This document shows positions 34,195 through 45,159 of a DNA stretch of 64,000 nucleotides, in pieces. The notes beneath the pieces were generated by a model. The model worked only from the letters and a program-made list of their open reading frames with translations. It did not search any database and was not told the origin of the DNA. Position numbers and translations under genes: made by a program. The DNA lies in contig CM049322.1 of the NCBI GenBank assembly GCA_026874595.1, positions 57,600,386-57,664,385 of the forward strand, given 5' to 3'. The DNA is from Sipunculus nudus (Eukaryota > Annelida > Sipuncula > Golfingiida > Sipunculidae). Within the stretch, counting starts at the first letter, position 1. Every line of letters begins with the position of its first letter.

Positions 34195-34620
34195 CAATCA
34201 TCAACATTAACATACTGTCAATCATCAACAATTATAATCTTGTCCATCGTCAACATTATCATACTTGTCTGCATCAACGATAACGTTTTTGTGAAACATT
34301 CTTTTACGTCATCAACTTTAACATTATTTTCCGTCATCAACAATAATATATCTGTCCGTCATCAACGCTAACATTATTGTCCGTCATAAACATTAATATA
34401 CCTGTTCGTTATCAACATTAACATTCTTGTTCATCATCTATTACTAACCTACTCGTCAATCCTTAAAATTAACATACATGTCAATCATCATCATTTACAA
34501 ACGTGACATGATAAGACCTGTCTGTCATCAACATAAACATACCATTCCGCTATCATCATTATTCTTTCTGTCCGTCAACACTATTTTGCATTCTATTCTT
34601 TTCCCTCGTCAAAATTAAGA
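34195..34620. repeat. 25-bp minisatellite, array 2 (degenerate)
   Basis: About 15 diverged units of the TGTCCGTCATCAACATTAAC type. The matched flank S6 copy 2 follows at 34842-34995. The S3B-S4B block is thus bracketed by the same minisatellite on both sides. Confidence 0.8.
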
Positions 34621-34841
34621 TGCATATATATTATTCTTGGATCAACTGTTATATTGTTTCGCAAGGGTTCAATTTTCGCGATCTCAAAAATTATATAGGA
34701 GACTAATCTATTATTAATAATAATGCATGTTAACATGGACACACATAAAAAAAATACTAATAAAACTTACACACGCTCAGTAAAAAATCATGTTAATATG
34801 GGCACATATGAAAAACATTGCTATACTCAATTTCATCAACC

Positions 34842-34995
34842 TGTGTCCACCTGTTTTTTTTTTGCATAATTTTCGAATAAGTTATATTTTTCAATAATTT
34901 CCTAGAAGATTGCATATCTGAATGAAAACCTTATATGGCAAAGAAAAAAAAATGCAATAGCTCCAGTTTATGTTTCACAACTATTTTGTCTCTTT
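34842..34995 (+). repeat. Flank S6, copy 2
   Basis: CCTGTGTCCACCTGTTTTTT, TATTTTTCAATAATTTC, AACCTTATATGGCAAAG and TTCACAACTATTTTGTCTCTT correspond to 29098-29225. Confidence 0.75.
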
Positions 34996-35130
34996 CCAGT
35001 GGGCTATCAGATAAGATGTGTCCCTGCATGAGTAGCCATTTTTAATTTATCTGCTTATAATTTTCAGAATGTTTACATGACATCATCCAAACAGCAGCTG
35101 TCAACAACGGATATGTTCGCGTTTGACCAC

Positions 35131-35317
35131 AGGCGCGGATCCAGGGATTTTTGCGGGCGGGGGGGGGGGGTTGCATTCGGGGGGGGGGGGAGGAGGAGGG
35201 GGTTGTCAACGCTTAGTGTAGATAAACATTGGGTGATTATTCCGAGCAATTCACCTGTCATGGTTAAAAATTGGTGGGGGGATCTCAACCCCCCCCCCCC
35301 CTCCCCGATCCGTGCCT
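35131..35317. mobile_element. Short terminal-inverted-repeat element (MITE-like, possibly hAT-type)
   Basis: The left end AGGCGCGGATCCAGGG and the reverse complement of the right end, AGGCACGGATCGGGG, form imperfect terminal inverted repeats. G-runs lie just inside the left end (35158-35201) and a C-run just inside the right end (35289-35301). Flanks TTGACCAC (35123-35130) and TTGACCGA (35318-35325) share six of eight bases, as a decayed 8-bp target duplication would. There is no coding capacity. GGATCC-bearing ends with G-runs are common in invertebrate MITE families. Confidence 0.68.
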
Positions 35318-35325
35318 TTGACCGA

Positions 35326-38300
35326 TGACCTTGACCGCCAGATGTGGGTCTGATATGTTGTAATGCTATGGTGGTCTCATAATTTTAAATAATTCTTTTT
35401 CCTTTTAATAACCTTAAAGGACCTTGTTGAATAAGGTCCTTTTATCCTCTACCCTGCATAATCAGGTTTTTCCTTGAAATGTAAAAAATAAATTTGTTCA
35501 TAGCAAAATACAGGTGGACAAGACTTATACACGCTCAGTAAAATACATGTTAATATGGACATATAAAATATTGCTAATGAAAAATTTACGATTATTTATA
35601 AATTTACTTTTTTTTCCAGGCACTTGCCTTCAAACCTTGAACCTTAAAACCTATGTAGTTTGAGCCCCTCCAGGCGGCGCCTCCTCCTGCAGAACAAACC
35701 AGTTCTTGTAAGTTTCATCCAGTTCAAGGACACGGGATTCTAGGAAATGCGGACTAGTCACGAAGGTACAGAAACAAATTGTAGGTCAACAGGTCATAAA
35801 TATTATAATACTGTCACTTCAGATATATAACCTACTAATAAGAAGGATAAGAAAAACAATTTTTATCCACACCGTCAAATATATGTATTTGTACAGTTCA
35901 CCAACCGTGTTGACCTGATTTTTTTTCGCAATTGTAAAAAATGTGGATGTTATCATCGGTTCGCACAGAAAGAGGTAAATCACGTGAATACCCCGGTATT
36001 TCGCTGTATAAACTGTCGTTTCTGGGCTATGATACTGTGTACCTGCCATTTATTCATAGTTCTACCTGAATTTATAACTTCAGGTTCCAATTAAAGAAAA
36101 AGAAATGATCAATTTTGCGTGTACAACACTTCCTTCTCCTGTCGTGTACACACCTATTATTTTCAAAACATCATCAGACAAGGATTCCGATATGTTTATC
36201 GGATTATTTGGTGGAGGTAACATCCTCCTATTTTAATGCTTTTTAATGCAATCGTTCTCCTCAGTCAGGAATTTGACAGCACAGTGATCTCACAATGCCA
36301 TCATAGATTAAATCACATGACCTCATTGTGTTGTAGATCTGACAAAGCTGGCAGTATTTATTTTATGTTACTGTCGCATCTTAATCTGTTCCCCTTCCAC
36401 AATTAGGTATATTTATCCAAATAAAAAACATCATATAGTAAAGGAATGATAACAACATAGAATTATTGCACCAGTAAAACATTAATGTGTGTAAAATATT
36501 GTGTATAATGTCAAAATTCATTGTACTCTGTAAGTATAGCGCGAAATATGAGATAGTCTTACTCATAAATCACTGAGCATGTAGCCTTTGAAAGGTCTGT
36601 TCGTTGTCCATCGGCAGATTTTTATTTATTTTATTTGTTATGATTATTTAAATAAATATGTTTGGAGCACTGATCTGTACCCCCGTGTTGTAACTTGTAG
36701 GCGCACTGAACATACTGGTGTGTGCAGGCGGCAGAACATGTCTCTCTCCTGAAGGAAATAAGAAAATGCAGCAGTATCAATTCCGCACAAACTGTATCAC
36801 AATGTACATCAATAATGAACAACTTGTTTGTTTAATGAGTAACCCTTAGAGCTTACAGGTCTGAATAACTTGAAATGCTATACTGATCTGGTTAATGTAA
36901 CAATGATCATATACAGGTGTATACCGCCAGGTCATAACAATACATTACCAAGGTTTATATGTACCTTAATTGATGCAAACTTGAATGAATAATAATTTAA
37001 CTCAAAGTTCAATAAAATGTTTTCATAATAAAATGTTATATTGGGTTATGCAAGTAATGTTATACTAATAGGCAGAAGGTAAATACCCTGAAACCGTAAG
37101 CTGTTTCAATAGATAGCTGTATCAATTTTGCAGAGAGACCAAGAGAACAGTTGGTCGAATTATGAATTAAATATAACACTTTCTTATTCAATTCTTTAAT
37201 GCGAGGGAGTGAACCAGCTAATAACAAGCTAACCTGAATATCTTGTTTACCATTCCTTAATTAATAGTCTGATTAAATAGATGTAATTGCTTACATTTTA
37301 TATTTAAATCCAGTAATGTGTACTACAGGAAATTGAAAGAGATGTTAATTTTAATTGTCATTTTAGTTGTTCAAATTATTAAACTGTGTAAAAGGTGGTT
37401 AATGGCAACCCAAAATATTACAATATGTTTCCTGTTTCGTAAATGCCACCTTAAACACACTTGACATTCAGCAAACATGTATAATTCTCACTCATTTAAA
37501 CTGATCTGGGATTACTAGACTACATCAGTCTTTCCTGACCCTCGAAAGATGTACAGAGTTACTGTGCCTGATAAGCGTTTTGACAGCTGACTGCTTATTC
37601 AACAGTCATGACATAAGGCCAGGTTCTTTATTTCAGACTTGTTATCAGCTAGGGTGTCTATGGTGGCCATTAAAGGTCTTTGTTTGTATCTCAGACACTG
37701 CGGATTTGGTATCAGGGATGGACATTATTACTATTAGTGTCGGCGTTCACAAAGGGATGTGACCGTTGTGTGTTACCTAATCTGATACCAGTGTGTTCTC
37801 TTGGCAAATCTGACTAAAGTGGTGATTTGTATTATCTCACTGTGAATGCACATGTGACTGGGCACGTGATAGATTATCTCAATATAGCTATTTACCGATT
37901 TAACAAGTACCTCTTTCAGTTGCCACAGGTGTTAACTAAACACTTTATTTTTCTTAACAGAAATATATTTAAATTGTATCTCAGAGAGAAAAAAAGGTAC
38001 GTTAATTGAATATATATTATTCATAGTGGAACGCCTATGTCTGATTTACCACTCAAGGGTTTTCATTAAAAATTTAGATGATGGATTTTAAACATACAAA
38101 AATACCAATTACGATAGAAATCTAAAGAGTACTGAACTTGGCCCTTAAACAACAAATGCTGCGCCTGCACTTAGTATCAAATTATAGGTTATCCATTTCA
38201 GCCTTAGAGTTATGCATTTTTGGTATTTGTAATTATTTTATGTTTTTTTTTATATTTATTTTAATTTCATAGACTCTTACAACAAGATAAGTATCACTAC

Positions 38301-40389
38301 TACTTTCACAGGTGGATGCTATTGGATTTTGATGCCCACTTTTAATCTGTTGATCAAATTCATTTAAAATAAAAGAAATAAGTGGTTTTGTTTTCCTAAC
38401 ATTAAATGTTATTTGTTGAATAAATCATGATCTTAAGCATTTTAATAACTATGGAATGTACCTTGTTATATTATTATTTTATAGTATACTCTTTAGTAAT
38501 CTTTTCCTCTACGAGTTAAGTGAATGGAAGTATTGTCTACTTGATCCTGTAACATGTAAGCAAACTGAATATCAGATGAAACCTGTCACTAATTGCTACC
38601 CCGACCAGCGAATGACAGAAATTCACAGACGTTCACATTCATGACTCTTTACAGGGTCAGCATGGATTTCAGATTTGAGTGCACAAATACTCTAAGTGGT
38701 TTCCGTTGATGTTTATTTGAAAATGCTTTAATTATTATTTAGAAGCTAAAGTGCGTACATATTAAAAAAAGTTATACATTTTAAGATCAGACACCTGAAA
38801 AGACATTTAAACCCACCTAATATAGCACAGATACACAAAAATGAAGAATGATATCATTTTCTTTTGACTGTATTTCATGTTCACTTTAGCTTTTAAAATA
38901 GATTACTGATTCATATATGGATTAACAATGAAACATTTTGCTCAGTTTTTCGTGTTTTATTTCAACTTTGAACTAAAGGGTCTGCACTTTATTACTGTAT
39001 CTATATATGTAACACTTTATCAGAATAATTAATAAATCAACTGTCCTGTCCCTTATATAAAATAAAAGGACTACATTGGCAAAAATAGGATTTATAGTGC
39101 CTTACAATAGATATATCAACGCTTACCTCACAAAACAACCCTTAAACCCTAATATTTACACACACTTATTGTTTATAGTTATACAACCAGTCATCGTTTG
39201 AGCGCTATTGGAATGTTTTCATACTGTCGCGGCAGGCTACTACAGGTTTCGGCTTATGTCGACTCATGTTTGAACCTTCCAGCACTTAGGTTTAGGTGGC
39301 TCTCTTTAGCCTCGTTTTGGGTCAATTCTCATGCCACTGATCTACAGCAGTTTCCTATCCAGCCTCACAGGGCCATTTCTCATGCCATTTAGGGCAATTC
39401 AACATTCCCAGCAGCTCAGGGCTATTCTAGATATGCGCTAAAGCATATATTGTTCTCTATGACGCTAACTTGTAAAGCAAAATTCAACTTGTAATAATCA
39501 CTTATAAGCAATCTTATGAGGTACAGGTATATCTCCATTGCTTCCTTTAATTTTCGCTTCGGTGGACATTGGCCACTCGATCTACCTCACATGCTTTGTC
39601 AGTTCACTGGTAAAGATTAACGGGCTAAATTCTGATGCAATCTGCGACCATTCTATGACACAAACATTGAAACAAAGTGTACGTACCTAAGTATGTCCAG
39701 GGATCTGGAACCTCTTGATCGGGTGGTATTCTTCATCATCACTCATCTAAAATAATAATCTCCCTAACTACTTAATGGCTTCCAGTTCATTTTTTTAAAT
39801 TGTCAAGAACAAAAATTCCCCAAAATGCAGGTTCGTATCACTGCTCGTAAATATGTTAGATTTACGAGCTGGCAATGGCTCCCGAGTGTATGATTTTTCT
39901 CACAGATAGTTGAAAACAACACCGAATTTTAGGTTTAAATTACCAGAATTATCGAAAGATGTGTTAGTTTTATAGTTAAAGGTGATAAACATGAAGCTAG
40001 AAGGGTCGCGGCAGGCTACTGAACTTTACCTTATATCGATTATCCTTTAGCCCCTTAACACGTCTTAATGACTAAACCTAGTGCTGATCAGACGTGGGCC
40101 AGTTCCGCATCATTCTAGAGCAAGCAGAAGAGTGGGATGGTCTGAACATTCCCGGCTGTAAACCAGCCTACTTTACAATAGCGGTGGCCTTTTAATGAAT
40201 CAGTCCAAATACTGAAAGCCGAGGGGCAGTAGGCTTGATGTCATACAGTGTAACCTCACTGTGACATGAACTCTGTAACCTAACACTGCTGCCGCAGTGA
40301 TGTCACATGCTGAGGTCACATGGTGCAATACTGTGACTTCACCCTGATCTGTCTCTCTTACTGTTCCACTACTACCCCATAGGGGGTTT
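35326..40389. other. About 5 kb with no gene recognised
   Basis: I see only short ORFs without motifs on either strand. Local features: a GCGGCGCC-bearing patch at 35610-35790 that looks like another dispersed repeat, and an exact 15-bp string TCGCGGCAGGCTACT at 39227-39241 and again at 40006-40020. The region could be intronic or intergenic. I cannot identify exons by eye. Confidence 0.5.
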
Positions 40390-40530
40390 AACAGACATGC
40401 AATTATTGTCCCACTTACGTCAAAAGGTTATTTAACAGACAGATAATAATTGTCCCAGTGATGTCCCAAGGCCATTTAATAGACAGGTAATTGTTGTCCC
40501 ACTAATGTTCGACGGGAATTTAACAGACAG
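40390..40530. repeat. 44-bp tandem repeat, 3.2 units
   Basis: Units at 40390, 40434 and 40478, each exactly 44 bp, starting AACAGACA or AATAGACA, with a central ATTGTCCCA or GTTGTCCCA and ending ATTT. A partial AACAGACAG follows. Confidence 0.88.
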
Positions 40531-41639
40531 TTGCATTTTAAAGCTACGATGTTTAATCTTACTTGAGACGTTATATCGAAATTAGACTGATATAAAGGAA
40601 CATATATATAAGAATCAGAAACCTGGGATTGCTTTTACATGCTGTTCTGTTTAGCACTTGTTGCGAATACTTTGTTAGGTGAACGAAATTCAGACAATAA
40701 AGAATCGTCAAAATAATGGTTATCATGATGCAAATGAGTAGTTTTCATGGCTAAGAATTTTTCAGAGTAGTTGTCAATTGCAAAAGTTTGTAAAAAAGAC
40801 ACTGTGACGGGGACGATCAGGAGTGTCGGCTTTTGTAAGTCTTTCAGTTCCGACTCTATCGGCGGACTACCACCTAAATTTCAAGGGTTGGCGTGTATAA
40901 GGCACGGGTGAGAACATAACTTCCTCGGCAGATGTAATGAAAGGCCGTCACTGTGACGCGAAAGTGATTAGAAGGGTTGCCTGTAAATTAAAAGAAAATG
41001 ATGGAAATGTCCAAAGTAAAATCCAATGGGTATTTGGTGATCGTACAGCACCACAGCACGTTCTTACGGACGGGTTTGAAATAAGTATAGGCCAATAACA
41101 TGAAAAACAAAAATTCGTAAAAAAAACTATGTATTGGGTGATTACCATACCATTAACAGTATGTGAACTTTCCATCATCGACACCACTCTTATTCCACAG
41201 ATGTGAGAACTTGCACGCAGCAGTGAAGTTTCCTTGACGATGACTAGCGTCAACCTTACATTCACTGGGATCGTGACAAGTTTCTAAAAATTAGAAGGTG
41301 GTCCTACCCGAGCAGATGAAATACCAATTACACCAGGTGCACGCTGTATCAACATAAATACCAATAGGGTTGGCTCATACAGTGTGAAACCATCCGCTCT
41401 GTACTAGGTACATAGGGTTTTGATCTGTGGAATCAATATATATCAAAGACATTTCATGAACCAAATGAATATAACTTTAAGATAATACTAAATATTGATG
41501 ACCTATTTCAGATAACATATTAAACAGCTTACGTGTTTAATGATTATAAAATGTGTGCAAGTGTTGCTTGGGTATTAGAAATGATATAACAGCATGTACA
41601 ATTAAAGTTAAGAATATCTATTGATAATAGATTATTGTA
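40531..41639. other. No gene recognised
   Basis: A reverse-strand frame of 105 codons (40948-41265) has no recognisable domain and no supporting context. CACTGTGACGG at 40800 and an inverted CCGTCACTGTGACG at about 40948 could be ends of a small inverted-repeat element, but the match is weak. Confidence 0.4.
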
Positions 41640-41649
41640 ATTATTATTG

Positions 41650-41651
<2 letters not shown>

Positions 41652-41692
<41 letters not shown>
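41652..41692. repeat. (TTA)n microsatellite
   Basis: Uninterrupted TTATTATTA tract of about 13-14 units. Confidence 0.92.
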
Positions 41693-41693
<1 letters not shown>

Positions 41694-41694
41694 G

Positions 41695-42256
41695 TATTTA
41701 CTATTGTTTCTTTTATTACTTCTTGTTATGGTTACCGATCTTTAAACAGTTATGTCAACTGATATTTAGATTGGGGATATTTTAACAGATTGAACTTTAT
41801 TCAGATGTTTTTAACATATGTGTTTTCAGAGTGTAATAAGTAAAATCAAGAAAGTTTTTGCTGGTAGTCACCAGCTTCGCTTACAGCCATTATTTTTTTC
41901 TGTGTTAGTCACTAGATGGCTATATTTTTAAGGGACCAGGCATTAAAACTTATGCTTGGATTTCCATGATGAATGAGCCTGAAACCTATTCCAACTTATC
42001 GGAAGGAGGACTTTGAAAACTGACTGCTCCCTGATGCATTGACCCTAAGGCAACATGTAATGTTTGGTTAGAACTTGCCAGCATCGCCTCCTAACTTTGC
42101 ACCTGAGTATTATGTTTCATTTTCTCTTTTGAGGAAGAAAATAAATAAGGTTTCATGGTTCAGGATTTGTCAGCTAGAATATGTCTTTTTTATGTGGGCA
42201 AAGGAAAGAAATTTAGTAATATCAGACAGGGCATCATTAGTATGAATGCAGGCTCT
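41695..42256. other. No gene recognised
   Basis: Non-repetitive sequence without a supported gene. Confidence 0.5.
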
Positions 42257-42297
42257 CCGTCTCTGTATAGAGAGACGGATGTTGCATCTAACATCCG
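42257..42297. other. Two overlapping perfect hairpins
   Basis: Hairpin 1: CCGTCTCT (42257-42264), 6-nt loop, AGAGACGG (42271-42278). Hairpin 2: CGGATGTT (42276-42283), 6-nt loop GCATCT, AACATCCG (42290-42297). Both stems are 8/8 and both loops are 6 nt. They share CGG, so only one can form fully at a time. Function unknown; it may be an element terminus. Confidence 0.75.
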
Positions 42298-42574
42298 CGA
42301 AGTCTGCGCATGATTTGGCTAATCCGTAACCGCACTGGATCAAGGAGCAAAGTTAGCACAGCATGCATACAAGTCACCAAAGTCTTTCGTATAATTTATT
42401 CATTTTGTTTAATTTTTTTTGTGTGTGTACACGATGTGCACATAAATATATCAAACGAGAATGTCTATTATACTATGTTTTTTTATTATCACTATTGACA
42501 AGATCATCCCGACGTTTTTAACTAAAGATAAACCTTTACGCCTTATCATTTTTACACAAAAAGGACCGATATTT

Positions 42575-42930
42575 GAAATTCGATATTCGCATGCAAATCG
42601 AATATCACTCATACTATGCGAATACCGAATATCATTCAAAGTAGGGGTATTCGATATTCGCATGCAAAATCGAATATCACTCATACAATGCGGATATCAA
42701 ATATCACCCAAACTAGGGATATTCGATATTCGCATGCTAACATAAAATATCAATCATAACATGCAATATCGAATGTCACTGAATTCAGGGATATTCGATA
42801 TTCACTGTTCGCATGCAAAATCGAATTTCACTCATACCATCGAATACAGAATATCCCTGATTTGAGTGATATTCGATATTTGCATGGTATGAGTGATTTT
42901 AGATTGTGGAATGCGAATATCGAAATTCGA
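42575..42930. repeat. Palindrome-rich minisatellite (about 70-bp units)
   Basis: ATTCGATATTCGCATGC recurs at about 42579 (without the first A match), 42650 and 42721, with related copies near 42791 and, inverted, 42868. Within units GATATTCG is followed 9-10 nt later by CGAATATC (42582-42589/42599-42606 and 42653-42660/42671-42678). The right end is a larger inverted repeat with 13-bp perfect arms TCACTCATACCAT (42828-42840) and its complement (42884-42896), plus inner arms GAATATC/GATATTC. Confidence 0.85.
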
Positions 42931-43177
42931 ATATCAGTCCAACTTCAGTCCCGTCCATTAAAGCCGTAAGAAGCCAATCAAACCACATGCAGGTTGTTTA
43001 TTCTGTATTAATCAGACTTTATCTGAGGTACCATGTAGTTGGTCCTGGACCATTAGATACAACATTCGACCAATTAAAAAACACCAGTAGTCCCCTCCTT
43101 ATTTATAAATTAACACGAAGCGACATCCGCTCAATTTTTATATTATACAACAGTCACCAGAACCCCGCTCCTTGACT

Positions 43178-43447
43178 ATGAATCAACAACCACAAAATCA
43201 TTCAAGCATCCAACATCAGAGAGTGATAGCTGCTCCATCAAGGACAAACAAGAAGACATCCAACAAGAAATATCAAAAAGTGGGGAAGAAATCCAACGAT
43301 TTATCAATAGATGAATTAGGTAACCTAAAATTTGATATTTACTCCACAGAATCATTTGATGTGCGTTCTTTAGAAGGTATAAATATTATGCAAATACCCA
43401 AGGTGACACTCCTGTGCCAATGCACTTATTTCCCCTCGTCATATTAA
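43178..43447 (+). CDS. Unidentified 89-aa open reading frame, Q/N/K-rich
   Basis: ATG at 43178 to TAA at 43445-43447. I do not recognise the product. The N-terminal half is polar and basic (Q, N, K, S; about residues 1-48, including RTNKKTSNKKYQK). The second half is more ordinary (LSIDELGNLKFDIYSTESFD at about 47-66). There is no signal peptide or membrane segment. Codon use looks less biased by repeats than other short frames here, and an AT-rich TATTTATAAATTAA string lies about 75 bp upstream. It sits between the palindromic minisatellite and LINE copy 2 and could be an exon, a fragment of another mobile element, or chance. Low confidence. Confidence 0.25.
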   Translation: MNQQPQNHSSIQHQRVIAAPSRTNKKTSNKKYQKVGKKSNDLSIDELGNLKFDIYSTESFDVRSLEGINIMQIPKVTLLCQCTYFPSSY

Positions 43448-44046
43448 AATGGCTATCTGAGCGGATTTAGAGCCCCTATTTTGCTTGTCTTGTCGTTTGG
43501 CTGGGCCATTAGATACTAACTTTGGCTTTCCAACTTATAGAACTGGGAGGAAGACAAACAAACGCATGATCCTCACAAATACCTTATTGCTTCTCGTGCA
43601 CATTGTACATGACGAATACGGATTTATTTGGTAGTAGAACATGTTTAAATTTGTCTGTCGCAATACAGTTTTAGGTGACACATTAATGGTATTTTAAGCA
43701 TTATTTTGTTCGTGAAAAAGTCAGTATTTCTTTTCATTTAATAACTAAATAGCCTCGGTTTAACAGCACCAAAGGAATATAATATAAATCCACAATTATT
43801 GAATTTATGTTGTTTGTTTTATGAGAATTTGAGCAGCTGCTGATGGAGGGGCCACCTAGTGATGCGCGCACATGTCATGGAAAGGAGCTCTCGATCGAAG
43901 GCTTGTTTACAATGGTAACTGAGTATATTTCTATCTTATGTTATAGAAACTGTCATAAAGTCAATTGGAAGGCTGGGGGTCAGTCTGTAGGTTTATAGAG
44001 CCCGCATAGATCTCCATGGACCTGGACCAAAATAGACTGTTCCATA

Positions 44047-44270
44047 TTGTTGCTGTTACAAGGCACGACGCTCAGGGCCTGTTTGACAGCAGCCTTTAAA
44101 ATCGCCATTGTTCTAATATGTAGTAGGCATGTGGAAACAAACCCAGGGCCACCTCCAGGTAAACCAGAGACGCCGAATGAACCACGGACAATCCGACCAA
44201 CGCAGGCTATGCTGGATCGTTCCGAGAGTGGCGGCGACCTGCGTGTAGTATATGGTAGAGACATTCAGTG
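44047..44270 (+). pseudogene. LINE 5' leader with 2A-like motif
   Basis: The frame reads a hydrophobic stretch (LTAAFKIAIVLIC) followed by SRHVETNPGPP and a proline-rich segment, then stops at TGA 44269-44271. The known 2A consensus is D-V/I-E-x-N-P-G followed by P; here H replaces D and the rest fits (44128-44151). 2A-like peptides that make the ribosome skip a bond are reported at the amino end of some APE-type LINE proteins in invertebrates, often after a hydrophobic leader. Whether this H variant ever worked is unknown. No in-frame ATG is visible; an ATG at 44016 lies in another frame, so the start region is probably frameshifted. Confidence 0.65.
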
Positions 44271-44399
44271 AACGACCAGTGCCGAGACTCTCCATGATAC
44301 AGGTATCCCTAGCACTAGTAGCAGCAGAACTAATACCAGTACTAGTAATACAGCCAAGTCTCAAAAACCAGACTTGATGATATCTGTAGAAAGTTAAAA

Positions 44400-44758
44400 G
44401 ATATGGAGCAGAAAATAAAAACAAAATCTTGATTCAAAGTTTTAACATTTGATAAAAAGAGAATAAAAAACTAAATTGGATAGTAAATAAACAAAAGGAG
44501 CAGTCAAAAAGGAAGATTTTAATAATCTATGGTGTGGAGGAAGAGAATGGTAAAGAGACCTGGGAACAATGTGAAACAATAGTGGGAAATGTTAATAAAG
44601 AGCAACTCAAACACCTTGATAAAGAAAATGTTGACATCTCGCGAGAACATCGTCTACTTTGGCTGGAAAAAGATAAACCTAGACCAATCATTGTTCTCTT
44701 TTTAACGTTTGAAAGGAAAAAAAAATATGAGGTTCCTCAGACAACATGCACATTCTAA
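44400..44758 (+). pseudogene. LINE ORF1 (RRM-like, L1-ORF1p-type domain) remnant
   Basis: IYGVEEENGKETWEQCE then VDISREHRL and KPRPIIVLFLTFERKKK. This is the pattern (I.GV.E...ETW..CE ... I.R.HR.G ... RPIIV.F....K) of the ORF1 nucleic-acid-binding domain of L1-type and related LINEs. Just upstream a charged stretch (LDDICRKLKDMEQKI) could be the coiled coil that trimerises ORF1 proteins. It is broken by stops around 44390-44500 and ends at TAA 44756-44758. Its role would be RNA binding in the retrotransposition particle. Confidence 0.7.
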
Positions 44759-45159
44759 CGACAATCCGAATCACCTGTTATGTTCAGGAGGGTTTTGCAA
44801 AACACCCGAGGCATGGGCGACAAAACCCACAGGTCATGCTGGCTGAGGCTTTGGCAGATGAAGTAAGAGCATCGTAACGATATGATAAGTTGGCTATTGA
44901 TGGTGTAGTTTTGGTATGGAAAGATGGTCAAAACTATCAATGTTAACTATTAGTGTTTTATCTGTATTTCGGATTACAAAAATAAATCAGGGTATCAGAT
45001 GACACAATTCTGCAAAGTTTCAAATTGTAATAATGTGAAGATCATTGGGTATCATACGCACACTAACAAAGCTAACCCTGAGATTGGTAAGTTGCACACT
45101 AACAATTTAGATAAGGATGAAAATAAAATAATGATAATGGGGAAATGCTTAACATAGTA

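Noticed and set aside
40800-40962. Small element with CACTGTGACGG inverted ends
   Set aside because: Arms match at only about 9 of 12 positions and no target duplication is visible.
40948-41265. 105-codon minus-strand frame as a gene
   Set aside because: Hydrophobic and Cys/Ser-rich but without a recognised domain, convincing start context or exon signals I can defend.
42257-42278. Bacterial-type intrinsic terminator
   Set aside because: No U-tract follows, and everything else in the window is eukaryotic.
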